DNA from: Streptomyces sp. B93
GTDB taxonomy: Bacteria > Actinomycetota > Actinomycetes > Streptomycetales > Streptomycetaceae
Assembly (NCBI RefSeq): GCF_018070565.1
Contig: NZ_JAGPXL010000009.1
Coordinates: 124,001-188,000 of the forward strand
Length of the DNA stretch: 64,000 bases
Reading direction: 5' to 3'
Position 1 is the first letter of the stretch, and each line of letters starts with the position of its first letter. Below are positions 25,559 through 37,206 of the stretch, in pieces. Made by a program: the position numbers and the translations under genes. Below the pieces are notes generated by a model that saw only the letters and a list, made by a program, of their open reading frames with translations, was not told the DNA's origin and did not search any database.

Positions 25559-25587
25559 TTCGACCGCGCGCCGCCACCCCGTACCGT
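25559..25587 (+). promoter_or_regulatory. Putative promoter of the two-component operon (leaderless)
   Basis: TTCGAC (25559-25564), a 17-base spacer and TACCGT (25582-25587) resemble a HrdB promoter. Transcription would begin about 7 bases later, at or next to the ATG at 25595. No ribosome-binding site precedes that ATG, which fits a leaderless message. Confidence 0.45.
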
Positions 25588-25594
25588 CAAGCCC

Positions 25595-27271
25595 ATGAGT
25601 CACCCGTCCCCCGTACGCCGTCTGCGTCTCGGCCTCCCCCGCCGGGTGTTCTCGCAGGTGCTGCTGATGCAGGTGGCGATCGCCGCGGGAGTCGCGGTGC
25701 TCGCCACCGGGCTGTTCCTCGCACCGCTCAGTGAGCAGCTCGACGACCAGGCGATGCGCAGGGCGCTGGCGATCGCCCAGACCACGGCGGCCCAGCCGCG
25801 GCTCGCCGAGGAGGTCACGAGCACCGCGCCGACGGCCGACGGGCCCGTGCAGCGGGAGGCGGAACGCATCCGGCGGTCCACCCGGGCCGAGTACGTCGTC
25901 GTCATGGACACGCGGGGCGTGCGCTGGTCGCACACCGAGCCCGCGCAGATCGGCGGCCATGTCTCGACCGACCCCAGCCAGGCGCTCGCCGGGCAGGAGG
26001 TCATGCAGATCGACGAGGGCACCCTGGGCCGCACCGCCCGCGGCAAGGTGCCGCTGCGCGACGGCGACGGGGACATCGTCGGGGCGGTCTCCGTCGGCAT
26101 CGCCTACGACAGCGTGCGCGCCCGTCTGGTCCACGCGATCCCCGAGCTGCTGGCGTACGCCGGGGGCGCACTGGCCGTGGGCGCGCTCGCGGCCTGGCTC
26201 ATCGCGCGCCGGGTCCAGCGCCAGACCCACGACCTGGCGTTCTCGGACATCGCGGGGCTGCTCGCGGAGCGCGAGGCGATGCTGCACGGCATCCGGGAGG
26301 GCGTCGTCGCCCTGGACCGCGAGGGCAGGATCCGGCTGCTCAACGACGAGGCGCAGCGCCTGCTGGGCCTCGGTGAGGAGGCCGTGGGCCGTTCCCCGGA
26401 CGAGGCGCTCGGCGCTGGCCGCACCGCCGATGTGCTGGCCGGGCGGGCCACGGGAACCGATCTGCTCACCGTCCGCGGCCAGCGCGTCCTGGTCGCCAAC
26501 CGCATGCCCACCGACGACGGCGGCGCCGTGGCCTCCCTGCGCGACCGCACGGAGCTGGAGCAGCTCGGCCGGGAACTGGACTCGACGCGCGGCCTGATCG
26601 ACGCCCTGCGCGCCCAGGACCACGAGCACGCCAACCGCATGCACACGCTCCTCGGACTGCTCGAACTGGAGATGTACGACGACGCCGCCGAGTTCGTCGG
26701 GGAGGTGGTCGGCGAGCACCGGGCCACGGCGGAGGAGGTCGCCGAGCGGATCCGGGACCCGCTGCTCGCCGCGCTGCTGGTCGGCAAGGCCACCGTCGCC
26801 GCCGAGCGCGGGGTCGCGTTGCGGCTGTCGGGCCGTACCCGGCTGCCGGACCGGCTGGTCGACCCCCGGGGGCTGGTGACGGTCGTCGGCAATCTGGTGG
26901 ACAACGCGCTCGACGCCGTGGCGGGCACACCGCACGCGCGCGTGGAGGCCGAGTTGCGCACCGAGGGTCGTACGGCCGTCCTCACCGTGCGGGACACGGG
27001 ACCCGGCATCCCGGCCGGGCAACGGGAGTTGATCTTCACCGAGGGGTGGTCCACCAAGCAGTCGCCCGCGCACCGGGAGCGCGGCATCGGGCTGTCCCTG
27101 GTCCACAGGCTCGCCGAGCGGCAGGGTGGCACCGTCACGGTGGGCGAGGCGGCGGGCGGGGGCGCCGAGTTCACCGTCGTACTGCCCGAGGCCCTGGCCG
27201 GACCGGACCAGGAGGCCGCGTACGCCGCGCTGCCGGGGACACGGGGCGTCGGCGAGGAGGAGTCGGGATGA
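25595..27271 (+). CDS. Sensor histidine kinase, CitA/DcuS family
   Basis: A 558-residue membrane kinase. Two membrane helices (about 20-43 and 178-200) flank an extracytoplasmic PAS-like sensor, and a cytoplasmic PAS domain (about 225-320) follows. The phosphoacceptor helix has AQDHEHANRMHTLLGLLE, the H-box style of the CitA/DcuS/DctS group. The N-box GNLVDNALDAV, DTGPGIP and ERGIGLSLVHRLAE complete the ATP domain. The family senses C4-dicarboxylates or tricarboxylates. Its stop overlaps the response regulator start (ATGA, 27268-27271). A symporter operon convergent with it is a plausible target. Confidence 0.92.
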   Translation: MSHPSPVRRLRLGLPRRVFSQVLLMQVAIAAGVAVLATGLFLAPLSEQLDDQAMRRALAIAQTTAAQPRLAEEVTSTAPTADGPVQREAERIRRSTRAEYVVVMDTRGVRWSHTEPAQIGGHVSTDPSQALAGQEVMQIDEGTLGRTARGKVPLRDGDGDIVGAVSVGIAYDSVRARLVHAIPELLAYAGGALAVGALAAWLIARRVQRQTHDLAFSDIAGLLAEREAMLHGIREGVVALDREGRIRLLNDEAQRLLGLGEEAVGRSPDEALGAGRTADVLAGRATGTDLLTVRGQRVLVANRMPTDDGGAVASLRDRTELEQLGRELDSTRGLIDALRAQDHEHANRMHTLLGLLELEMYDDAAEFVGEVVGEHRATAEEVAERIRDPLLAALLVGKATVAAERGVALRLSGRTRLPDRLVDPRGLVTVVGNLVDNALDAVAGTPHARVEAELRTEGRTAVLTVRDTGPGIPAGQRELIFTEGWSTKQSPAHRERGIGLSLVHRLAERQGGTVTVGEAAGGGAEFTVVLPEALAGPDQEAAYAALPGTRGVGEEESG

Positions 27272-27948
27272 TCGAGGTCCTGGTGGTGGACGACGACGTC
27301 AGGGTCGCGCGGGTCAACGCCGCGTACGTCGGGAAGGTCCCGGGCTTCCATGTCGCCGGGGAGGCACACAGCGCCGCGCAGGCGCTGCTGAGGCTGGCGG
27401 AGCTGCCGCGGGTGGACCTGGTCCTCATGGACCACTACCTGCCCGACGGGACGGGCCTGGAGGCGGTTCAGGAGATGCGCCGACGCGGTCACCAGACCGA
27501 CGTGATCATGGTGACGGCGGCCCGGGACGTGTCGACCGTACAGGCGGCGATGCGGCACGGGGCGCTCCAGTACCTGGTCAAGCCGTTCGCCTTCGCGGGC
27601 CTGCGCGCCAAGCTGGAGGCGTACGCGCAGCTGCGGCGGACCCTGGACGGTGGCGGGGAGGCCGAGCAGGCCGAGGTGGACCGCATCTTCGGCGCCCTGG
27701 CCACGCCCACCGAGCCCGGTCTGCCCAAGGGGCACTCCCCCACCACGGCCGAACTGGTCCGCCGGTCGCTGATGGCCGCGGAGGGGCCGCTGTCGGCCCA
27801 GGAGGTCGCCGAGCGGACTGGGGTGAGCCGCCAGACCGCCCAGCGTTATCTGAAGCTCCTGGAGCGCACCGGACGGGCCACGCTGACCCTGAAGTACGGC
27901 GACGCGGGCCGCCCGGAACACCGTTACGCGTGGGCGACCCGCGCCTGA
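27268..27948 (+). CDS. Response regulator, CitB/DcuR family
   Basis: A 226-residue regulator. The receiver domain (1-120) has acidic Asp8-Asp10, the phosphorylated Asp55 (LVLMDHYLPDG), the Thr in VTAARD and the Lys in LVKPF. The C-terminal DNA-binding domain (about 165-220) contains LSAQEVAERTGVSRQTAQRYLKLL, the helix-turn-helix of this group. It is translationally coupled to the kinase by ATGA. By family, it should activate transport or catabolism of a carboxylic acid; the nearby SSS/DUF485 operon is a candidate target. Confidence 0.93.
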   Translation: MIEVLVVDDDVRVARVNAAYVGKVPGFHVAGEAHSAAQALLRLAELPRVDLVLMDHYLPDGTGLEAVQEMRRRGHQTDVIMVTAARDVSTVQAAMRHGALQYLVKPFAFAGLRAKLEAYAQLRRTLDGGGEAEQAEVDRIFGALATPTEPGLPKGHSPTTAELVRRSLMAAEGPLSAQEVAERTGVSRQTAQRYLKLLERTGRATLTLKYGDAGRPEHRYAWATRA

Positions 27949-27989
27949 GGGCACGGCCCATGGGGGCGGGGGAAGGAACCGTGCCCCCC
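27949..27989. terminator. Hairpin between response regulator and symporter genes
   Basis: GGGCACGG (27949-27956) can pair with CCGTGCCC about 26 bases downstream, with an alternative GGGGGAAGG/CCCTTCCC pairing nested nearby. It lies between convergent stop codons. Confidence 0.45.
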
Positions 27990-28076
27990 TTCCCTACGGA
28001 TGGCGGGCCGCCGTTTCTCGCCGAGGGGCGGATCTTCACACGATCCCGCGCCGGCATCCCGCCCTGGCGTACGCTC

Positions 28077-29669
28077 CTACGCCGCCCCCGCTCCGGTCAG
28101 CGACCGCACCTCCGTCTCCGCGTGCCGGGCCTCGTCGGGGCCCTCCGCCGAGGTGACCGTGCCGAGCCAGCCCGCGGCGAAGCCGAGCGGGATGGAGATC
28201 AGGCCGGGGTTCTGGAGCGGGAAGTACTGGAAGTCGACGCCGGGGAACAGCGAGTCCGGGCTGCCCGACACCACCGGCGACAGGACGACGAGCAGCACGG
28301 CCGGGACGAGCCCGCCGTAGACGGCCCATACGGCGCCCCGGGTGGTGAAGCCCCGCCAGAACAGCGAGTACAGCAGCACCGGCAGGTTGGCGGACGCGGC
28401 GACGGCGAAGGCGAGGCCGACCAGGAAGGCGACGTTCAGGTCCCGGGCGAGCAGGCCGAGAGCGATGGCGACGACGCCGATGCCGACCGCCGCGACCCGT
28501 GCGACCGCCACCTCGCTACGCGGTGTGGACGTACGGCGGCGCAGTGAGGCGTAGAGATCGTGGGCGACGGAGGCGGAGGAGGCGAGGGTGATCCCGGCGA
28601 CCACCGCGAGGATGGTGGCGAAGGCGACGGCGGCGACCACCGCGAACAGCACCGTGCCCCCCGTGGAATCCGCGCCCCCGCCGAGATCGAGGGCCAGCAG
28701 GGGTACGGCCGTGTTCCCGGCCGCGTTGGAGCCGCGCACGGCGTCCGGTCCCACGATCGCGGCCGCGCCGAAGCCGAGCACGATCGTCATCAGATAGAAG
28801 CCGCCGATCAGTCCGATCGCCCAGATCACCGAGCGGCGCGCGGCGCGCGCCGTCGGCACGGTGTAGAACCGGGACAGGATGTGCGGCAGCCCGGCGGTGC
28901 CGAGGACCAGGGCGAGTCCGAGGCTGATGAAGTCGAAGCGCGCGGTCCAGTCGCCGCCGTACTTCAGTCCGGGCGCCAGGAACGACGAGCCGTGTCCGCT
29001 GCGCTCCGCGGCCGCGGTGAGCAGCCGGTTGAAGTCGCCGTGGAACCGCGCGAGGACGAGCACCGTCAGCGCGATGGTGCCGCCGATCAGCAGGACCGCC
29101 TTCACGATCTGGATCCAGGTGGTGGCCCGCATCCCTCCCAACGACACATAGACGACCATGAGCGCGCCGACGCCGACGACGGTCCAGGACTGTGCCGCTT
29201 CGCTGCTCCCGCCCAGCAGCAAGGCGACCAGACTGCCCGCGCCCACCATCTGCGCCACCAGATACAGAACGGACACGGTGACCGAGGAAGTTCCCGCCGC
29301 GATGCGCACCGGCCGCTCCCGCATCCGGGCGGCGACGACGTCGGCGAGGGTGAACCGGCCGCAGTTGCGGACCAGTTCGGCCACCAGGAACAGCACCACG
29401 AGCCAGGCCACCAGGAAGCCCACCGAGTACAGCATCCCGTCGTACCCGTAGAGGGCGATGAGTCCGCTGATACCGAGGAAGGACGCGGCGGACATGTAGT
29501 CGCCCGCGATGGCAAAACCATTCTCCATAGGGGTGAACAGCCGCCCCCCGGCGTAGAACTCCTCGGCGGATCCGTGCCGGTTGCGGCTCACCCAGGTGGT
29601 GATGCCCAGGGTGACGGCGACGAACGCGCTGAACAGCACCAGCGCCAGCGTCTGGTGGTTCTCCGTCAC
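28077..29669 (-). CDS. Solute:sodium symporter, acetate/monocarboxylate permease type (ActP/MctC-like)
   Basis: A 530-residue integral membrane protein with about 13 hydrophobic helices, in the sodium:solute symporter family. The signature near the start (EEFYAGGRLFTPMENGFAIAGDYMSAASFLG) is characteristic of the acetate permease/monocarboxylate subgroup. It should import acetate, pyruvate or propionate with sodium or protons. The GTG start overlaps the stop of the upstream DUF485 gene (GTGA at 29666-29669), the usual yjcH-actP arrangement. It converges on the CitA/CitB-type two-component operon, which may control it. Confidence 0.9.
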   Translation of the reverse strand: MTENHQTLALVLFSAFVAVTLGITTWVSRNRHGSAEEFYAGGRLFTPMENGFAIAGDYMSAASFLGISGLIALYGYDGMLYSVGFLVAWLVVLFLVAELVRNCGRFTLADVVAARMRERPVRIAAGTSSVTVSVLYLVAQMVGAGSLVALLLGGSSEAAQSWTVVGVGALMVVYVSLGGMRATTWIQIVKAVLLIGGTIALTVLVLARFHGDFNRLLTAAAERSGHGSSFLAPGLKYGGDWTARFDFISLGLALVLGTAGLPHILSRFYTVPTARAARRSVIWAIGLIGGFYLMTIVLGFGAAAIVGPDAVRGSNAAGNTAVPLLALDLGGGADSTGGTVLFAVVAAVAFATILAVVAGITLASSASVAHDLYASLRRRTSTPRSEVAVARVAAVGIGVVAIALGLLARDLNVAFLVGLAFAVAASANLPVLLYSLFWRGFTTRGAVWAVYGGLVPAVLLVVLSPVVSGSPDSLFPGVDFQYFPLQNPGLISIPLGFAAGWLGTVTSAEGPDEARHAETEVRSLTGAGAA

Positions 29670-30130
29670 CGCGCACCGCCCCGCGCGCCCCTGGTCATCT
29701 CCTGGGTGTCCCAGCGCAGTTCGAGCGCGGCCCGGTCCCTGCGCAGCCGGGCGTGCCTGGCGTAGGCCCAGGTCAGCAGGAAGGTGGTGAGGAACTGCCC
29801 GAGCCCGGCCAGCATCGCCACGTTCACGGCGCCCGCCACGGGGCGGGCCATCAGGCCGGGCGCGGTGGTGGCGGTCACGACGTAGGCCACGTACCAGACG
29901 AGGAAGCCGCTGGTCGCGGGCACCACGAAGCGGCGGTAACGGCCGCGTACCTCCTGGAAGGCGGCGCTGCGCTGCACCTCGACATAGACGTCGGCCGCCG
30001 TGTCCGTGCCGCCCTCCCGGCGGGCGGGCGGCACGGGCGCGGCCGGTACGTGCGTGCCGCCTGCCTCGCCCCAGCCGGAGGCGAGCGCGTCGTACCAGGG
30101 ATCGCCGTACCTAGCGTTGCTTGAGTGCAT
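29666..30130 (-). CDS. DUF485 membrane protein (YjcH-like)
   Basis: A 154-residue protein with a variable N-terminal 45 residues and then a DUF485 domain. The domain has RYRRFVVPATSGFLVWYVAYVV and a second helix around VNVAMLAGLGQFLTTFLLTWAYA. DUF485 proteins accompany acetate-type symporters and are thought to assist them. I use the ATG at 30130; no good Shine-Dalgarno site is visible there, so an alternative start or leaderless translation is possible. It is the first gene of the operon with the symporter and overlaps it by 4 bases. Confidence 0.88.
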   Translation of the reverse strand: MHSSNARYGDPWYDALASGWGEAGGTHVPAAPVPPARREGGTDTAADVYVEVQRSAAFQEVRGRYRRFVVPATSGFLVWYVAYVVTATTAPGLMARPVAGAVNVAMLAGLGQFLTTFLLTWAYARHARLRRDRAALELRWDTQEMTRGARGGAR

Positions 30131-30196
30131 GCCCAAGCATGGACAGAACGGGAAGATCCCCGACTCTTCTTCTCCCGGCTCTCACCCCATCAGGTG

Positions 30197-30223
30197 ACCG
30201 GTGGCGGGGGCGGTGCCACCGGT
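30197..30223 (-). terminator. Terminator candidate downstream of parE
   Basis: ACCGGTGGC (30197-30205) pairs perfectly with GCCACCGGT (30215-30223) around a 9-base loop, 40 bases beyond the parE stop. There is no T-tract. Confidence 0.55.
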
Positions 30224-30262
30224 CCCGCGCGCCCCACCACCAGTTGCCGACGGGCGCGTTGG

Positions 30263-32386
<2,124 letters not shown>

Positions 32387-32829
32387 GCGGTTCGCTCCTC
32401 GCTGAATTTCAAGTGAGGCCCTGGTGGGTAAGGGCCCGGCTTCGGTCGCCGCTCAGAGGGTACCGAGGCCTGGTAGAGCCGTTGTAACGCCACCCTCGTC
32501 TGCGGTTTCAGCCTAGTCCAATGTCGCATGCGTGTTCGATCCCTCGATGGGGTGAAGTACATATCACGTTCCCTTCGGGGCATGAACCATTTAGGCTCCG
32601 GGCACGTCCTCATGAACAAACCGGCAACCCAGCCGGGAGGACAGATGATGACCGACTGCGCGAAACCGTAAGACACACAGACACGTAATACGGCACATTC
32701 GCCGCCAACCGGCAGCAGACAGCCGGCCTCGGAAAGATTTTTCGAGGAGAAGCCCCGAGCGGGAACGTTTTGGGCCTGGTTGGATGTTGACCCTGGTACG
32801 ACAGCTCGTCGAGCTAGAGAAGAGGCGAC
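32387..32829. other. Divergent intergenic region parE / small zinc protein
   Basis: 443 bases. For parE a promoter candidate on the minus strand is TCGAAC (32534-32539), an 18-base spacer, and TAGGCT (32510-32515). For the plus gene, TTGACC (32787-32792) is a -35-like hexamer but I find no well-spaced -10. No convincing gene lies here. Confidence 0.4.
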
Positions 32830-33060
32830 GTGACTACTGTTCTGACCCCCGCGAGCCCGCTGACGGCCGCTGACCGCTGCGACCGCTGCGGCGCACAGGC
32901 ATACGTGCGCGTCGTTCTGCTCAGCGGCGGCGAACTGCTCTTCTGCGCCCACCACGGCCGCAAGTTCGAGCCGGAACTCAAGAAGATCGCCGCTGAGATA
33001 CAGGACGAGACGGAGCGGCTGACGTCCGTTCCCGCTTCTGCTTCCGAAGAAGAGCGCTGA
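32830..33060 (+). CDS. Small zinc-finger-like protein (DUF7455)
   Basis: A 76-residue protein with a CDRCGAQAYVRV start and a later FCAHHGRKF. The Cys-x2-Cys and Cys-x2-His pairs would form one zinc ribbon. The family is conserved in actinobacteria next to topoisomerase IV or hrdB and has no known function. The GTG at 32830 has GAAGAGG just upstream. The C-terminus is an acidic helix. Confidence 0.85.
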   Translation: MTTVLTPASPLTAADRCDRCGAQAYVRVVLLSGGELLFCAHHGRKFEPELKKIAAEIQDETERLTSVPASASEEER

Positions 33061-33165
33061 CACCTCGGACCACGACGAGCCGATCCGGCACAGGCCGGTG
33101 CACGGGCGGCTGCCCCTCCCGTCAGGTGAGGGGCGGCCGCCCGCGCTCGTGGTCCCGGTTCCGGC

Positions 33166-34023
33166 TCAGGCGCCGTCCTGGGGCACCCGGCCCGCGCGGT
33201 CCCACCCCAGCCTGGTCAGCATGTCGGACACCCTCGTGTAGACACCGGGGCTCCCGGCCCGCCCACAGCCGCTCCCCCAGGACACCAGGCCGATGAGCCG
33301 CCCCTGTGCGACCAGCGGCCCTCCGCTGTCCCCCTGGCAGGCGTCCCGCCCGCCCAGCACCTCACCGGCGCACAGCATGCTGTCCGCCCGGTACTCCCCG
33401 TCGCCGCCCCCGGGATAGGCTCGCTCGCACAGGGCGTCCGAGAGCACATGCAGCCGCGCGCCCCGCAGCCCGTCGGCGTACTCACCGGCGCCGGTGGCGT
33501 CCCCCCAGCCGTAGACGGTGGCCGCCGTGCCCGGCTCATATGCGGGATCTCCCGCGGCCGCCATCGCGATGGCCGAGTTCTCCGGCAGTGACTCCGCGAG
33601 GGTGAGCACCGCGAAGTCCCCCGCGTTGCTGTCGCTGTCGTAGCCCGGGTTCACCCAGGTGTCCCGGACGGCTATCTCGCGTCCCTGGGCCGTCCGCAGA
33701 TCCGTGCGCCCCGCGATCACCTTGAGGTCGGTCACCTGCTCCACGGGCCCGCTCAGGACCTCCTCGTCCAGGCAGTGGGCCGCCGTCACCACGGTGGTCG
33801 GACCGACCGCCACACCGTCGCAGAACTGGCCCGCCCGCGTACCCCCGAACCGGTCACGGCTGGACAGCGCCACCGTCCAGGGACTCTGGGACACATCGAC
33901 GGGAAACCCACCGACGACGACGCCCTCGGCGGTCACGGGGGCCGCGGAGACCAGTGGCAACACGGCCGTGGCAGCGGCAAGGACCAGCGGCCGGGACAGG
34001 GCCCGGACAACGGACTGACGCAT
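33166..34023 (-). CDS. Secreted trypsin-like serine protease (S1A)
   Basis: A 285-residue chymotrypsin-fold protease. A signal peptide spans about 1-32 (RPLVLAAATAVLPLVSAAPVTA), with no long pro-region: the mature start resembles VVVGGFPVDV, shortly after the signal. The catalytic triad is His83 (TAAHC), Asp136 (AGDFAVL) and Ser233 (GDSGGP). Asp227 at the base of the S1 pocket predicts cleavage after Lys/Arg. Six cysteines could form three disulfides. GAGGAGC precedes the ATG. It lies just downstream of hrdB on the same strand, with the hrdB terminator between. Confidence 0.93.
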   Translation of the reverse strand: MRQSVVRALSRPLVLAAATAVLPLVSAAPVTAEGVVVGGFPVDVSQSPWTVALSSRDRFGGTRAGQFCDGVAVGPTTVVTAAHCLDEEVLSGPVEQVTDLKVIAGRTDLRTAQGREIAVRDTWVNPGYDSDSNAGDFAVLTLAESLPENSAIAMAAAGDPAYEPGTAATVYGWGDATGAGEYADGLRGARLHVLSDALCERAYPGGGDGEYRADSMLCAGEVLGGRDACQGDSGGPLVAQGRLIGLVSWGSGCGRAGSPGVYTRVSDMLTRLGWDRAGRVPQDGA

Positions 34024-34105
34024 GCAAGCTCCTCACTCCGGGGTGGTCATGGGACACCCAGCGTGATTCACCCCGCACAGCCCCGCACCCCGCGCGAGCA
34101 CGCGA

Positions 34106-34137
34106 AAGGCCCGGCCCCACTCGGGGGACCGGGCCTT
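34106..34137 (-). terminator. Terminator of hrdB
   Basis: AAGGCCCGG-CCCC (34106-34118) pairs with GGGG-CCGGGCCTT (34124-34137) as a 13-bp stem with a single bulged A, followed on the minus strand by TTTCG. It lies 27 bases after the hrdB stop. Confidence 0.82.
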
Positions 34138-34164
34138 CGTCGTCGTAGGACCGACTCGGTACTA

Positions 34165-35709
<1,545 letters not shown>

Positions 35710-36156
35710 GAACAACCTCTCGGAACGTTGGAAAACGACTTCCGGCCCTGTCCGTTACGGACAGGAACCGACCACCGGCTTGGGGATGGGCCGACGGCGC
35801 GGGCGGGGCCGGGGAAGATGCACAGCGCCGTTTACGGCGTCCGTATTCCCTCCGCGGCTGTCACCTCTTAGGTCATCGCGCTGTCTCCACGAGTGTTACG
35901 CCCAATCTGCGTGGCCCGAGTCACACCCCGTAAGCACTCAAAAACGGTCAGACATGGGCACAGGGTGTCGGCCCTCGCGCAGCCGTGATCCGCCCCGGCG
36001 GCCCGCCGGGTGATCGCCCCGGGCACCGGGGGGCGCTCGCGCCGTCGGACCCCGCAGGTCGGGAGGAGCCCTGCGGGGTCCGACGGAGGAGGGCGCCGAC
36101 CGGGCGGTGGCGCAGGAGGGGAGACGCCTTCAGGCCGGGGCGCCCGCGACGGAGGG
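35710..36156. other. hrdB leader/promoter region and whiH 3' flank
   Basis: 447 bases between the whiH stop and hrdB start, holding the long hairpin at 36042-36086 and then about 330 bases that must carry the hrdB promoters. A GGGAAT (minus strand, 35845-35850) resembles a SigR -35, but no GTT follows at the right distance, so I do not call it. TACGG-ACG-CCGTA just after it is a small palindrome. Confidence 0.5.
36042..36086 (-). terminator. Long perfect hairpin downstream of whiH
   Basis: CCGTCGGACCCCGCAGG (36042-36058) and its exact complement CCTGCGGGGTCCGACGG (36070-36086) form a 17-bp perfect stem with an 11-base loop. It lies 70 bases after the whiH stop and before the hrdB promoter region. 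It has no T-tract but is one of the most stable hairpins I see in the window, and is presumably the whiH terminator. Confidence 0.8.
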
Positions 36157-37044
36157 TCAGTGCTCGCGCGGGGCCGGCACCACGCGCTCCACCTCGGGGT
36201 GGACCGTGAGCAGCTGGCGCATGGCGGCCTCGGCGGCCCCGCCGTCGCCGGCGGCGAGGGCGTCGACGATCCGCGCGTGGTGCGCCAGCGTCGTCTCGTT
36301 CGGCCGGTCGCAGCCCGTGACCGGGCCGCCGGAGACCTGGAGGGCCGCCGAGACGATCCCGGACAGGTGTTCCAGCATGCGGTTGCCCGCGATCTGGATC
36401 AGCAGCGAATGGAACTCGGCGTCGGCCCGGGAGAAGGTGAGCGCGTCGCCCTGCCCCAGGGCGTGGCCCATGATCCCGACCATGTCGGAGATCCGCTGCT
36501 GGACGTCCTCGCGGCCGTGCCCGGCGGCCAGCCGCGCCGCGAGCGGTTCGATGGTCCACCGCAGCTCGCTCAGCTCCCGGCGCTGGTCGTCGCGCTGCGG
36601 CCCGAAGGCCCGCCATTCGATGATGTCCGGGTCCAGCAGGTTCCAGTCGCTGACGGGACGCACGCGCGTGCCGACGTTCGGACGGGCGCTGACGAGGCCC
36701 TTGGCCTCCAGGACACGGAGCGACTCACGGACGACGGTGCGGGATACCTCGAAACGCTGGCCGATCTCCTCGGGCACCAGGGGGCGGTCGGCACCCAGGT
36801 CGCCGGAGACGATCATCTGGCCCAGCTGCTGAACGAGTTGGCCGTGCAGTCCGCGCCCGCGGCTGCCCGCGGCCCGGCGGCCCGCGCGGGCCAGCTCGGG
36901 GTCGGCGCCCTCCCAGGCGGGCGCTCCCACGCGGTCGGGGGCGGGAGCCTCCGCGTAGGGGTAGCGGTCGATTTCGCCCGGGCCGGTGAGACCAGAGTCC
37001 GTGGGACGGGCGGGGGTCATCATGGTGTGCGCAAGGGTACTCAC
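36157..37044 (-). CDS. whiH: Sporulation regulator WhiH (GntR/FCD family)
   Basis: A 295-residue GntR-family regulator. After about 65 variable residues, the winged helix (about 70-140) has LVPEEIGQRFEVSRTVVRESLRVLEAKGLV, and the FCD domain (about 155-285) has DAEFHSLLIQIAGNRML with its conserved histidine. Position directly beside hrdB and family match WhiH, which is needed for septation of aerial hyphae in S. coelicolor. I chose the GTG at 37044 because AAAGGA lies close upstream; ATG codons at 37023 and 37020 are alternatives. A sigma-WhiG-like -10 lies about 95 bases upstream. The symbol rests on synteny as well as sequence. Confidence 0.87.
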   Translation of the reverse strand: MSTLAHTMMTPARPTDSGLTGPGEIDRYPYAEAPAPDRVGAPAWEGADPELARAGRRAAGSRGRGLHGQLVQQLGQMIVSGDLGADRPLVPEEIGQRFEVSRTVVRESLRVLEAKGLVSARPNVGTRVRPVSDWNLLDPDIIEWRAFGPQRDDQRRELSELRWTIEPLAARLAAGHGREDVQQRISDMVGIMGHALGQGDALTFSRADAEFHSLLIQIAGNRMLEHLSGIVSAALQVSGGPVTGCDRPNETTLAHHARIVDALAAGDGGAAEAAMRQLLTVHPEVERVVPAPREH

Positions 37045-37136
37045 GCATCCTTTGTCGGCGCCGTCTCCAACTCCCTTGAGGTCTTTGGTGAAAAGCACAC
37101 GAAAGGGTGATCGCTCACTTCGTCGCAATTGACGCC

Positions 37137-37144
37137 TTATCGGA
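37137..37144 (-). promoter_or_regulatory. Sigma-WhiG-like promoter -10 of whiH
   Basis: On the minus strand TCCGATAA matches seven of eight bases of the sigma-WhiG -10 consensus GCCGATAA and lies about 90 bases before the whiH start. The -35 at the expected 15-base spacing (37160-37163, CCGA) is poor compared with TAAA. In S. coelicolor whiH is known to be transcribed by sigma-WhiG. Confidence 0.55.
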
Positions 37145-37206
37145 AAGAAATGGGCGCTCTCGGGGGAGTTGCGCACAGGTCGCAGCCGGAAGATGACGAA
37201 GGGTGG

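Noticed and set aside
32531..32545. GTTCGATCC resembling a tRNA T-loop
   Set aside because: The flanking bases do not form a T-stem and there is no acceptor or anticodon stem; I found no tRNA in the window.
35845..35850. GGGAAT on the minus strand in the hrdB leader as a SigR promoter
   Set aside because: No GTT is found 18-19 bases downstream as a SigR -10 requires.
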